From: an uncultured Acidimicrobiaceae bacterium
GTDB taxonomy: Bacteria > Actinomycetota > Acidimicrobiia > Acidimicrobiales > RAAP-2
Assembly (NCBI GenBank): GCA_903894295.1
Contig: CAITPI010000051.1
Location: 1-40,309, forward strand
Reading direction: 5' to 3'
Length of the DNA: 40,309 bases
This document shows, piece after piece, positions 31,941 through 39,840 of this stretch. Under the pieces are notes generated by a model. That model did no database searches. It saw only the letters and a program-made list of their open reading frames with translations, and was not told the origin of the DNA. Numbering within the stretch: the first letter of the stretch is position 1; each line of letters starts with the position of its first letter. The translations under genes were made by a program, and so were the position numbers.

Positions 31941-32060
31941 AACTCTGAACTTCCTCCTTGGCACGGGCACCCTCTGGCGCCGATTGCTCGTCTGGTCCCC
32001 TCGGACAGGTCGGGTCGCTGGTGACGGTCTTGTCGTTTCCGGGTGTGGTGACCGACACCC

Positions 32061-32076
32061 ATGCTAGGCAAGGAGT
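32061..32076. promoter_or_regulatory. Overlapping divergent -10 boxes of pckG and thiL
   Basis: On the minus strand TAGCAT (32066 to 32061) points to pckG. On the plus strand TAGGCA (32065-32070) ends six bases before the GTG of thiL. The two hexamers share two base pairs. The thiL box lacks the final T, and an AAGGAG sits only one base before the GTG, so the thiL assignment is weak. Confidence 0.3.
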
Positions 32077-33066
32077 GTGGCCCAGCCCAATTCCGACGAC
32101 AACACCGTCCCCGAGGACGAATTCACAATAATCGGTCGACTGGCCTCCCGTTTCACAACGGCGGCCCATGACGCAGGCTGTGAACTTGCCGCCACCGAGA
32201 CGGGTATCGGCGACGACGCGGCCCTGCTGGAGCCAACTGGCGACCGGCAGTTGTGGGCGACGGATCTCGTAGTGGACGGAGTGCACGTGGACCGTCGGTT
32301 CTGCTCGTGGGGCGACATCGGATACAAGGCCGTCATGGTCACTGTGTCGGACCTCGGTGCCATGGGTGGGCGCCCGACCCACCTTCTGGTATCGGTGGCG
32401 GCTCCGGCGGGCAGCCACCTCGACGACCTCATGGAGGGGGTGGCCGAGGCGGCCACGGAGTCGCACTGCGCGGTCGTTGGTGGCGACCTGTCGGGTTCCG
32501 GCACCCTCGTGGTCTCGGTGGCCGCCTGCGGAGTGCTGGACGGTCCCGGGCCGGCGTTGCTGCGAAGCGGAGCCCGTCCGGGAGACACCTTGCTTGTGAC
32601 CGGGCCACTTGGGGGGTCGGCCGTCGGGCTCCGGAAGTTGCGCGGCGGGGCTCCCGGCAACAGGGAGTCCGGCAGGACATCGGGCGTTCGACCCGAGACG
32701 GCCTATCGGCGGCCCGTGGCCCGGATCGCCGAAGGGATCCTGGCCCGGCAGGCTGGCGCCCGGGCAGCCATCGACGTCTCGGACGGATTCTGGGCCGATC
32801 TCGGCCACCTGGCCCGGGCCTCGGGCGTTGGAGCGGAGATCGACGACGTGCCGGTCGCCCCGGGGGCCAGCGAGGAGGAGGCGTTGTCCGGTGGAGAGGA
32901 CTACGAACTGATTCTTTCCACTCCGGATCCACAACGGCTCATCGCCGCTTTCGCCGAGGCCGGACTGCGACCTCCCGTGGTCGTCGGTCGCTGCACGGAC
33001 CACGCCGGGACGCTGCGCCTTCGGGGCGGCGAACCAGAGGCGCCAGGTTGGCGCCACAACTTCTGA
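32077..33066 (+). CDS. thiL: Thiamine-monophosphate kinase
   Basis: ThiL phosphorylates thiamine monophosphate to the active diphosphate, the cofactor required by Kgd. The 329-aa product shows the AIR-synthase-like fold: EDEFTIIGRLASRF, GIGDDAALLEP (magnesium and ATP Asp pair), ATDLVVDGVHVDRRF, GYKAVMVTVSDLGAMGG, VVGGDLSGSGTLVVSV, LLVTGPLGGSAVGL and AAIDVSDGFWADLGHLA. The start is GTG 32077. It is divergent from pckG and convergent with rpmB. Confidence 0.94.
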   Translation: MAQPNSDDNTVPEDEFTIIGRLASRFTTAAHDAGCELAATETGIGDDAALLEPTGDRQLWATDLVVDGVHVDRRFCSWGDIGYKAVMVTVSDLGAMGGRPTHLLVSVAAPAGSHLDDLMEGVAEAATESHCAVVGGDLSGSGTLVVSVAACGVLDGPGPALLRSGARPGDTLLVTGPLGGSAVGLRKLRGGAPGNRESGRTSGVRPETAYRRPVARIAEGILARQAGARAAIDVSDGFWADLGHLARASGVGAEIDDVPVAPGASEEEALSGGEDYELILSTPDPQRLIAAFAEAGLRPPVVVGRCTDHAGTLRLRGGEPEAPGWRHNF

Positions 33067-33192
33067 GGGGCCCGGACCTTTCGGCCCGGGGTTGCCGGGG
33101 ATGGCCCGGACAGAAGCGGACCCGCGTTACTACCGCAGTGGTGGGTGGACCCGAAGGTCTCCTGGGTTGCTTTCGGCGGGTGCGGTAGGGAA

Positions 33193-33209
33193 CTTCGCCA
33201 AGGGCGAAG
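33193..33209 (-). terminator. 7-bp hairpin downstream of rpmB
   Basis: CTTCGCC (33193-33199) and GGCGAAG (33203-33209) are exact reverse complements around a 3-nt loop. They lie 18 bp after the rpmB stop on the minus strand, and ttccct follows in that direction. The rest of the 33067-33192 gap between thiL and rpmB holds GC-rich imperfect repeats near 33064-33082 that may terminate thiL, and no gene. Confidence 0.4.
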
Positions 33210-33227
33210 GCCGGCCGCCCGGACCGC

Positions 33228-33437
33228 TCAGGCCGGGATGTTGCGGACCGGCCGCTTGGTGACCTTGCCGGCCCGGATGCAGGACGTGCAGACGTGCAGT
33301 CGCTTGGGTGATCCGTCCACCATGGCCCGCACCTTCTGGATGTTGGGATTCCAGCGACGCTTGGTGCGCCGATGGGAATGGCTGACGTTCATGCCGAACG
33401 AAGGCTTCTTGCCGCAGACTTCACACACTGCTGCCAT
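33228..33437 (-). CDS. rpmB: 50S ribosomal protein L28 (zinc-ribbon form)
   Basis: The 69-aa basic protein starts [20 protein letters not shown] and continues [17 protein letters not shown], the L28 signature. Cys5/Cys8 and Cys50/Cys53 (HVCTSC) form a complete zinc ribbon, the C+ type. The start ATG 33437 has AGAGGAAG about nine bases upstream. The open frame continues to 33605 but lies antisense to the next gene. It is divergent from the fakA-like gene with 76 bp between. Confidence 0.96.
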   Translation of the reverse strand: MAAVCEVCGKKPSFGMNVSHSHRRTKRRWNPNIQKVRAMVDGSPKRLHVCTSCIRAGKVTKRPVRNIPA

Positions 33438-33496
33438 GTTGATCCGACTTCCTCTTGAGATCGCTGCGGCCAAAAGAACCGCGGGGTAAGCAGTAA

Positions 33497-33513
33497 AGGT
33501 TAGCATCCTGCCC
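33497..33513. promoter_or_regulatory. Overlapping divergent -10 boxes of rpmB and the fakA-like gene
   Basis: On the plus strand TAGCAT (33501-33506) is followed by cctgccc and the ATG at 33514, a leaderless-type start. On the minus strand TAACCT (33502 to 33497) could drive rpmB with a leader of about 55 nt. The hexamers share two base pairs, so polymerase could not occupy both at once. Confidence 0.45.
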
Positions 33514-35190
33514 ATGGAGGTCCTGGACGCCCTGACGGCAGACGCACTTTGTGGGGCGATTTCGTCCTTCCGCGACGGCCTGGTGCAGCACCGGGAGGTC
33601 ATCAACCGCCTGAACGTTTACCCGGTTCCGGATGGAGACACCGGCACCAACATGTCCCTCACCCTGGAGTCGGTGGTCAAGGAACTCGAGACGGTCGACC
33701 GGTCCGACCTTGAAGCCGTGTGTCGGGCCATCTCCCACGGGTCCCTGATGGGGGCGCGTGGCAACTCCGGAGTCATCCTCTCGCAACTCCTGCGCGGGCT
33801 GGCCGAAGGTCTGAACCAACCCGACGGTCTGGCGGGCCCGGACCATCTGGCCCACGCCCTTGCCCGGGCTGACGAGTTGGCCCGTGAAGCGGTCATGCGA
33901 CCGGTTGAAGGGACCATTCTCACGGTGGCCCGGGGGGCCGCCGAAGGGGCGCAAGGCCAAAGTGGTGCCGACCGGTCGCTGCTCTCCGTGGTGGAAGGAG
34001 CCCGGCAGGGAGCCGCCGAAGCATTGGCCCTGACTCCGACCATGCTGCCCGTGCTGGCCCAGGCCGGTGTGGTCGATTCCGGTGGCACCGGACTGCTCCT
34101 GCTCTTTGACGCACTACTCCACACGATCGACGGTCGACCCATGCCGGTGGCCGATGCGGTGGCCGATCTTGACGCCGGCCCGGTCTTTTCCGGCCCGGAA
34201 GGCCACTCGGTCATCGACGAAGCAGACAAGGCGCTGGCCGGGTTGCGCTACGAAGTGATGTACCTCCTCGAGGCGGAGGACGCCACCATCCCGGCGTTCA
34301 AGGAGGTCTGGGCCGGACTCGGTGACTCCATTGTGGTGGTCGGCGGCGACGGCCTGTGGAACTGCCACATCCACACCGACGACGTCGGGGCGGCCATCGA
34401 AGCCTGCCTTGATGCCGGTCGACCCCGGTCGATCCGGGTGACCGATCTCCTTGACGAGGTGGAAGAAGAGCGGTGGGTCCGCGAGGCGGCGGTGGCCGAA
34501 GACTTGGTGCCGCCCGAGGTGCAACGACCCGTTTCGCTCTCCGGAGTGGTGGCAGTGGCCAGTGGCGACGGCATCGGACGCATCTTCCGCTCACTGGGCG
34601 TCGAAGGACTGATCGCCGGTGGCCAGTCGATGAATCCGTCGATCGCCGAACTCGTGGAGACGGTGGACGCCATGCGCTCGGCCGAGGTCATCGTGCTGCC
34701 CAACAACTCCAACATCCGTCCGGTCGCCAACCGGGTGGACGAACTGAGCGCCAAGAAGGTGTGGGTCGTGCCGACCGACACCATCGCCGAAGGCTTCGCC
34801 GCGTTGTTGGCCTATGACCCCGAAGCCAGTGGAGAAGTGAACGCGGCGGCCATGGAGGAGTCGGCCCGGCGGGTGGTGCCGGGAGAGGTGACCCGGGCCG
34901 TGCGCAACTCGGACTCTCCGGCCGGCCCCATCGCCACCGGTGACTGGCTGGGCCTGTCGCGGGACGGGATCGAGGTGGTGGCCGATTCCCTGGCTGCTGT
35001 GGCGTGTGAACTGCTGGACCAGCTCATGACGGCCGAGCACGACCTGGTCACCATCATCGAAGGGGACGGATCGGGGGCGGCCGACACCCGCCGGATCACC
35101 GAGTGGGTCAAGGAGCACCGGCCGGAGGCCGAGGTGGAGGTTCACCACGGCGGCCAGCCGTTGTATCCGTATCTCTTTTCCATCGAGTGA
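33514..35190 (+). CDS. fakA: DAK2-domain protein (YloV / fatty acid kinase FakA-like)
   Basis: FakA phosphorylates fatty acids held by FakB, which feeds exogenous acyl chains to PlsX/PlsY. The 558-aa product begins with the DAK2 domain: [20 protein letters not shown] (nucleotide-site Asp40 and Asp42) and [16 protein letters not shown], followed by [18 protein letters not shown]. The C-terminal two-thirds match the YloV extension, with [19 protein letters not shown] and [15 protein letters not shown]. plsX at the end of the same block supports the fatty-acid assignment, although many actinobacterial homologues are uncharacterised. The ATG 33514 has TAGCAT seven bases upstream. Confidence 0.85.
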   Translation: MEVLDALTADALCGAISSFRDGLVQHREVINRLNVYPVPDGDTGTNMSLTLESVVKELETVDRSDLEAVCRAISHGSLMGARGNSGVILSQLLRGLAEGLNQPDGLAGPDHLAHALARADELAREAVMRPVEGTILTVARGAAEGAQGQSGADRSLLSVVEGARQGAAEALALTPTMLPVLAQAGVVDSGGTGLLLLFDALLHTIDGRPMPVADAVADLDAGPVFSGPEGHSVIDEADKALAGLRYEVMYLLEAEDATIPAFKEVWAGLGDSIVVVGGDGLWNCHIHTDDVGAAIEACLDAGRPRSIRVTDLLDEVEEERWVREAAVAEDLVPPEVQRPVSLSGVVAVASGDGIGRIFRSLGVEGLIAGGQSMNPSIAELVETVDAMRSAEVIVLPNNSNIRPVANRVDELSAKKVWVVPTDTIAEGFAALLAYDPEASGEVNAAAMEESARRVVPGEVTRAVRNSDSPAGPIATGDWLGLSRDGIEVVADSLAAVACELLDQLMTAEHDLVTIIEGDGSGAADTRRITEWVKEHRPEAEVEVHHGGQPLYPYLFSIE

Positions 35191-37418
35191 CCATCCCGGG
35201 TGGATCGGGCTCCGGGGACCAACCCTCACCGGGTCGCCGCCTCCGGCAACTGGCCGGGCTGTCCCTGTCGGTCCTGAAGGGCGTCGGACCGGCCGCCGAG
35301 GCAGATCTCGCCACCCTCGGTCTGGCTTCGGTCCTTGATCTGCTGACCCACTACCCGCGCCGGTACATCGACGCCACCCGTCTGGTGACGATCGACCAGC
35401 TCCGGGCCGGGGAGAAGGCATCGGTCCTCGGCGAGGTGGTCCGCGTCCAGAAGATCGGCGGTGGTTACGGAAAGGGCCGACGGTCTCCCGGTCGGGTCGA
35501 AGTGACGGTGGCGGATCCGACCGGGCGGCTTGGGGTCACGTTCTTCAACCAGGCGTGGCGGGCCGGACAGCTTCCCCCGGGCACCCTTGCGTTGTTCTTC
35601 GGTCCGGTCACGTCGTTCCGGAATGCGCTCCAGATGACCGGGCCCCAGGTGGAGATACTGGCCCTGGCCAGCCAGGACGGGGAGGCCCGGCCGGACCGCG
35701 GCCGGATCTTCCCCGTCTATCCGCTGACCGAGAAGGTGAAGCTCACCTCGGCCCGGCTCGGCCGGTATGTGGCCGAGGCACTCGAGCGGGCCGGCCCACT
35801 CGCCGATCCGGTGCCGGAGCCGTGGCTTGACCGGGTGCAGCTCATCGACCGTACGACGGCGCTCAATGCCATCCACCGACCCGAAGCCATGTCCGAGGTG
35901 GAGCCGGCCCGGCGTCGGCTCGCCTTCGACGAACTGTTCCGGCTGCAGTTGGCGTTGGTCCTCCGCCAGCGGCGCCTCGAAGACGACGCCCGGGGCATCC
36001 GGCACCGTACCGCCCCGTCTTCGGCGGAGGACAACCTGTGGCAACAGTTCGTTGCGGCCTTGCCCTTCGAGTTGACCAATGCCCAGAGCCGGGCCATCGA
36101 GGCCATCGCCGGTGATCTGGCTTCACCCCTGCCGATGCACCGCCTGCTGCAAGGTGATGTCGGGGCCGGCAAGACGCTGGTGGCGCTGGCGGCCATGCTC
36201 ATCTCCGCCCAGGGTGGTCACCAAAGCGCACTGATGGCCCCCACCGAAGTGCTCGCCGAACAGCACGCCGCCGAGGTGGCCCGGTTGGTCGACGGCCTGT
36301 CGGTGCCTGACCCCGGCTGTCTCGGTGGCCGGCGGCCGTTGCGCAGCGCCCTGTTGACCAACCGCACCCCGGCGGGCGAACGGAGCCGGTTGCACGACGA
36401 ACTCCGCACCGGACAACTCGACATCCTGGTCGGTACCCACGCCCTTCTGGTCGACGAAGTCGTGTTCCATTCACTGGGTGTGGTGGTCATCGACGAGCAG
36501 CACCGGTTCGGTGTGGAACAGCGGGCCGCCCTTCGTGACAAGGGCCGGGGTCAAGACGGCACCGGGGCCGATCCCGACCTGCTGGTCATGACGGCCACGC
36601 CGATTCCCCGCACCGCGGCCATGGTGGTGTTCGGCGATCTGGACATGACGATCATCGACGAACTGCCACCCGGCCGTCAGGGGATTGCCACCACCTGGCT
36701 TCGGGGCCGGGACCGGCACGGGCGAGCCTGGTCGCGGGTGCGTGACGAAGTGGCGGCCGGTCATCGGGCGTTTGTGGTCTGTCCTCTCGTGGAGGGCTCG
36801 GAACGTATCGAGGCGACATCGGCGGTCGCCGAGGCCGAGCGGCTGGCCGGGGAGGACCTGGCCGGGCTTCGCATCGGGCTGTTGCATGGCCAGATGAAGG
36901 CCGCCGACAAGGAGCGCGTCATGGCCGGGTTCCGTTCGGGCGGGCTCGACGTGCTGGTGGCGACCACCGTGATCGAAGTGGGTGTCGATGTGCCCGAAGC
37001 GACCGTGATGGTGATCGAGGACGCCGACCGGTTCGGGATTGCCCAGCTGCACCAACTCAGGGGTCGGGTGGGCCGTGGCTCGGCCCCGTCGTACTGCTTC
37101 CTGCTGTCCGACGAAGAGTCGAGCGACGAGGCGACGGCCCGGCTCGAGGCGATGGAGCGGACCTCGGACGGATTCGAACTGGCCGATGTGGATCTCCTGC
37201 TCCGGGGTGAGGGCACCATCCTTGGTGCCCGCCAGAAGGGGAGAAGCGATCTCAAGCTGGCCCGGCTGCTCTCGGATCGGGACCTGGTCGCCGAGGCCCG
37301 TCAACTGGCGGTCGAGGTGGTGGCTGGCGACCCGACGCTGACTGGACACCCCCTTCTGGTGGAGGAGTTGCGGGTCTTCGTCGATGACGAAGAAGCGGCG
37401 TTCCTGTTCAAGAGCTGA
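35187..37418 (+). CDS. recG: ATP-dependent DNA helicase RecG
   Basis: RecG remodels stalled forks and branched DNA. The 743-aa product has the N-terminal wedge/OB domain (LKGVGPAAEADLATLGLASV, HYPRRYIDATRL, GRLGVTFFNQAW), the Walker A LLQGDVGAGKTLVALAAML (323-330), DEQHRFGVEQR (DEQH 436-439), VMTATPIPRTAAM, RIGLLHGQMKAADKERVM, ATTVIEVGVDVPEAT and QLHQLRGRVGRG, all the RecG helicase motifs. The start GTG 35187 overlaps the fakA-like stop (GTGA, 4 bp). The frame is open from 35103 but inside the upstream gene. Confidence 0.95.
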   Translation: MTIPGGSGSGDQPSPGRRLRQLAGLSLSVLKGVGPAAEADLATLGLASVLDLLTHYPRRYIDATRLVTIDQLRAGEKASVLGEVVRVQKIGGGYGKGRRSPGRVEVTVADPTGRLGVTFFNQAWRAGQLPPGTLALFFGPVTSFRNALQMTGPQVEILALASQDGEARPDRGRIFPVYPLTEKVKLTSARLGRYVAEALERAGPLADPVPEPWLDRVQLIDRTTALNAIHRPEAMSEVEPARRRLAFDELFRLQLALVLRQRRLEDDARGIRHRTAPSSAEDNLWQQFVAALPFELTNAQSRAIEAIAGDLASPLPMHRLLQGDVGAGKTLVALAAMLISAQGGHQSALMAPTEVLAEQHAAEVARLVDGLSVPDPGCLGGRRPLRSALLTNRTPAGERSRLHDELRTGQLDILVGTHALLVDEVVFHSLGVVVIDEQHRFGVEQRAALRDKGRGQDGTGADPDLLVMTATPIPRTAAMVVFGDLDMTIIDELPPGRQGIATTWLRGRDRHGRAWSRVRDEVAAGHRAFVVCPLVEGSERIEATSAVAEAERLAGEDLAGLRIGLLHGQMKAADKERVMAGFRSGGLDVLVATTVIEVGVDVPEATVMVIEDADRFGIAQLHQLRGRVGRGSAPSYCFLLSDEESSDEATARLEAMERTSDGFELADVDLLLRGEGTILGARQKGRSDLKLARLLSDRDLVAEARQLAVEVVAGDPTLTGHPLLVEELRVFVDDEEAAFLFKS

Positions 37419-37429
37419 CGACTTGCCGG

Positions 37430-37441
37430 TACGATTCCCCC
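37430..37441 (+). promoter_or_regulatory. -10 box (TACGAT) of leaderless rsmD transcript
   Basis: TACGAT (37430-37435) is followed by tccccc and the GTG at 37442. TTCAAG at 37407-37412 may be a -35 with a 17-bp spacer. Confidence 0.5.
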
Positions 37442-37984
37442 GTGCGGGTCATCGGAGGTGAACTGCGGGGTCGAAAACTCACCGCCCCGGCTTCCGCTTC
37501 GGTCCGACCGACCCTGGACCGGGTGCGGGAAGCGGTCTTCGACATCCTCTATTCGCGCGGTGGGGTCGACGGGCGCTCGGTGCTCGACCTGTTTGCCGGT
37601 TCGGGGGCAATGGGTATCGAAGCGTTGTCCCGGGGCGCAACCCACGTGACCTTTGTCGACCAGGATCCGTTGGCCATCTCGACCATCCGGGACAACCTGG
37701 CCGGGGTCGGGTTGTCGGAGGCCGAAGGCGACGGGGACGCAACGATCATCCGGGCCGACGCCCCAACCTGGTTGACGCGCACCGAAGCCCGTTTCGACCT
37801 TGCCTTGTGTGACCCGCCCTACGGGTTCGACCAGTGGCCTGCGTTGATCGCCTCGCTGCCGGTCGATCTGGCCGTCCTCGAGTCCGGTTCCGAGGTTGCG
37901 GTACCGGACGGATGGGAAAGCCTCAAATCCAAACGATACGGGGGTACCATCGTCACCGTGGTCCGTCCGTTTCGGACGGCGTAG
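37442..37984 (+). CDS. rsmD: 16S rRNA (guanine966-N2)-methyltransferase RsmD
   Basis: RsmD methylates G966 of 16S rRNA in the assembled small subunit. The 180-aa SAM-dependent enzyme has MRVIGGELRGRKL, RPTLDRVREAVFDIL, the SAM loop VLDLFAGSGAMGIEALSRG and the catalytic DPPYGFDQW. The GTG start fits a leaderless transcript. coaD follows after 11 bp. Confidence 0.94.
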   Translation: MRVIGGELRGRKLTAPASASVRPTLDRVREAVFDILYSRGGVDGRSVLDLFAGSGAMGIEALSRGATHVTFVDQDPLAISTIRDNLAGVGLSEAEGDGDATIIRADAPTWLTRTEARFDLALCDPPYGFDQWPALIASLPVDLAVLESGSEVAVPDGWESLKSKRYGGTIVTVVRPFRTA

Positions 37985-37995
37985 AAAGGTTTCCC

Positions 37996-38478
37996 GTGAC
38001 GATTGCGTTAGTCCCCGGCTCGTTTGATCCGGTCCACAACGGACATCTGGAGGTCATCGAACGGGCCGCCCGTCTCTTCGACGAGGTCGTGGTGGCCACC
38101 GTGCGCAACCCGCAGAAGAGCGAGGCGTGTTTCACCCTGGAAGAGCGTGAAGAGATTCTGGCCGCCACGCTCTCCCACGTGGAAAACGTCCGCATCGTGG
38201 CGTTCTCCACCCTGATCGTCGATGTCGCCCGCGACGTTGGAGCCAGCGTGATCGTGAAAGGCCTCCGGGTGGTCTCCGACTTTGAAAACGAGTTGCAGAT
38301 GGCCCAGATGAACAAGCAACTCTCCGGCGTCGAGACCCTGTTCCTGCCGACAAGTTCGGCGCATTCGTTCATCGCGTCACGCCTCCTGCGGGAGGTGGCC
38401 CGCTACGGCGGCGACGTGCGGGCGTTCGTGCCGGAAGTGGTTGCGCAACGCCTTGAGGAGAAGTTTGCCAATGAGTGA
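37996..38478 (+). CDS. coaD: Phosphopantetheine adenylyltransferase CoaD
   Basis: CoaD transfers AMP to phosphopantetheine to give dephospho-CoA, the fourth step of CoA synthesis. The 160-aa product shows LVPGSFDPVHNGHLEVIERA (nucleotidyltransferase HxGH), VVVATVRNPQKSEACFTLEER and KGLRVVSDFENELQMAQMN, then SSAHSFIASRLLREVARYGG. The GTG start is preceded by AAAGG. The frame is open to 37834 inside rsmD. It overlaps the next gene by 8 bp. Confidence 0.95.
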   Translation: MTIALVPGSFDPVHNGHLEVIERAARLFDEVVVATVRNPQKSEACFTLEEREEILAATLSHVENVRIVAFSTLIVDVARDVGASVIVKGLRVVSDFENELQMAQMNKQLSGVETLFLPTSSAHSFIASRLLREVARYGGDVRAFVPEVVAQRLEEKFANE

Positions 38479-39079
38479 CACGTTCGACGATGGAGAAGTG
38501 GACATCACTCCGGGCAATCCGGCGGAAGCGGAGGCGTTGGTCCGCGAGGTTCTCGACCTTGTGCAGAACGCCCGGGTGATGCCCCTGTCGACCTCGGCGC
38601 TGGTCGACCAGGGACTGGTCGTCAACCTGCTCGAGGAGATCCTCATCAAGATGCCCGAGGAGGTGCGTCAGGCCCGGTGGCTGCTCCGTGAGCAGGACGA
38701 GTTCATCGCCTCCAAGGCCCGCGAAGCCGACGCCCTGATGGAGGAGGTGCGGGTCCAGGCCGAGCGGATGGTCCAGCGCACGGAGATCGTCCGCCAGGCC
38801 AACCAGGTGGCCCAGAAGATCATCGACGAGGCGAACGAACGTTCCCGCATGATGATCCATGAGGTCGAAGATTTTGTCGACCGGAAACTGGCGAGTTTCG
38901 AGATTGTTCTGGACCGCACCCTGAAAACGGTGCAGGGTGGGCGCGAGAAACTTCAGGCGGTGCCGTTGCCCCAGATGAACATGGTGGAGCCGGCCACGGC
39001 GAACCGCGGTGACGAGGCGGAACCGGCGTCGCGCCTGCACGAAGAGTCGGAAGGCTTCTTCGACCAAGACCTGGCGTAG
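38471..39079 (+). CDS. SepIVA/DivIVA-like coiled-coil protein
   Basis: The 202-aa protein is acidic at both ends and strongly helical in the middle. The stretch from about residue 60 to 150 has heptad-like spacing (READALMEEVRVQAERMVQR, RQANQVAQKIIDEANERSRM) typical of SepIVA/DivIVA-type proteins. In mycobacteria SepIVA, a septum-associated protein, lies next to DUF177 and rnc, which fits this location. The start ATG 38471 overlaps the coaD stop and has GAGGAG about 13 bases upstream. The role in division is inferred from family and location. Confidence 0.75.
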   Translation: MSDTFDDGEVDITPGNPAEAEALVREVLDLVQNARVMPLSTSALVDQGLVVNLLEEILIKMPEEVRQARWLLREQDEFIASKAREADALMEEVRVQAERMVQRTEIVRQANQVAQKIIDEANERSRMMIHEVEDFVDRKLASFEIVLDRTLKTVQGGREKLQAVPLPQMNMVEPATANRGDEAEPASRLHEESEGFFDQDLA

Positions 39080-39084
39080 CCGCC

Positions 39085-39636
39085 ATGGCCACCGCCTTGG
39101 GCCAGGAGGGAACGAGACGGCCGGCCCGGCCGTTCATCGTCCAGGTGGCGGCGCTGCGCAAGGCCATCGGAACGTCGCGCCACGAGCATCGGGACGGCAT
39201 CATCAACGGCCTGGCCGCTGTCGGCGTGGTGGTGCCCGACGGTTCGGTGACCGATGTCGATCTGGAACTCACATCGGATCCGGGCGGCATCACCGCCCAG
39301 GGCGTGGTCAAAGCGCCGTGGACGTCGGAGTGCCGTCGATGTGGTGGACCGGTTTCCGGCATGGTGGAGGCCGATGTCCGGGAACGCTTCGCCCCCACCA
39401 CCGGTCGTTATGCCGACGAAGACGCCTATCCGCTGACCGGTGACGAGATCGATCTCGAGCCCCTGGCCCGGGACGCCGTCCTGCTCGGGCTGCCCCTTGC
39501 CCCGTTGTGCCGCGAGGAGTGCCGGGGGCTCTGCCCGGTCTGTGGAACCGATCTCAACGAGTCCCCGTGCACCTGTCAACCGGCCGGTGACCCCCGTTGG
39601 TCGGCCCTTGACGCGCTGCGTGATCCACCGGCCTGA
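39085..39636 (+). CDS. YceD family (DUF177) protein
   Basis: The 183-aa product has the DUF177 pattern: an N-terminal helix/strand part (FIVQVAALRKAIG), VVKAPWTSECRRCGGPVSG, the acidic YPLTGDEIDLEPLARDAVLL and the zinc-binding APLCREECRGLCPVCGTDLN with a further Cys pair in SPCTC. YceD is usually encoded just before rpmF, as here, and is linked to 23S rRNA or ribosome assembly. It begins five bases after the SepIVA-like gene. Confidence 0.88.
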   Translation: MATALGQEGTRRPARPFIVQVAALRKAIGTSRHEHRDGIINGLAAVGVVVPDGSVTDVDLELTSDPGGITAQGVVKAPWTSECRRCGGPVSGMVEADVRERFAPTTGRYADEDAYPLTGDEIDLEPLARDAVLLGLPLAPLCREECRGLCPVCGTDLNESPCTCQPAGDPRWSALDALRDPPA

Positions 39637-39645
39637 AGAATGGCC

Positions 39646-39660
39646 TAGGATGTTCTCCTT
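39646..39660 (+). promoter_or_regulatory. Possible -10 box (TAGGAT) before rpmF
   Basis: TAGGAT (39646-39651) ends nine bases before the rpmF ATG, so the transcript could be leaderless or have a few leader bases. Confidence 0.35.
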
Positions 39661-39840
39661 ATGGCCGTCCCAAAGCGAAAGACCTCCAAGGCAAAGAGCC
39701 GCAGCCGCCGTGCATCGAACTGGGTCCTGAAGACTCCGGCTCGCTCGGTGTGCCCTCAGTGCACCAACGCCAAACTTCCCCACGTCGTGTGTCCGACCTG
39801 CGGCTGGTACAAAGGCCGGCAGGCCATCGAAGTCGACTAG
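39661..39840 (+). CDS. rpmF: 50S ribosomal protein L32 (zinc-ribbon form)
   Basis: The 59-aa protein begins MAVPKRKTSKAKSRSRRASN and contains VCPQC and VCPTCGWY, the four-cysteine C+ form of L32. The stop TAG shares its last base with the GTG of plsX (TAGTG). It is translated right after yceD, the usual arrangement. Confidence 0.96.
   Translation: MAVPKRKTSKAKSRSRRASNWVLKTPARSVCPQCTNAKLPHVVCPTCGWYKGRQAIEVD

Noticed and set aside
30186-32024. 612-aa open frame on the plus strand
   Set aside because: It is the antisense of pckG, whose catalytic motifs are intact. The product is His/Gly/Val-rich without recognisable domains, a common shadow in high-GC genes.
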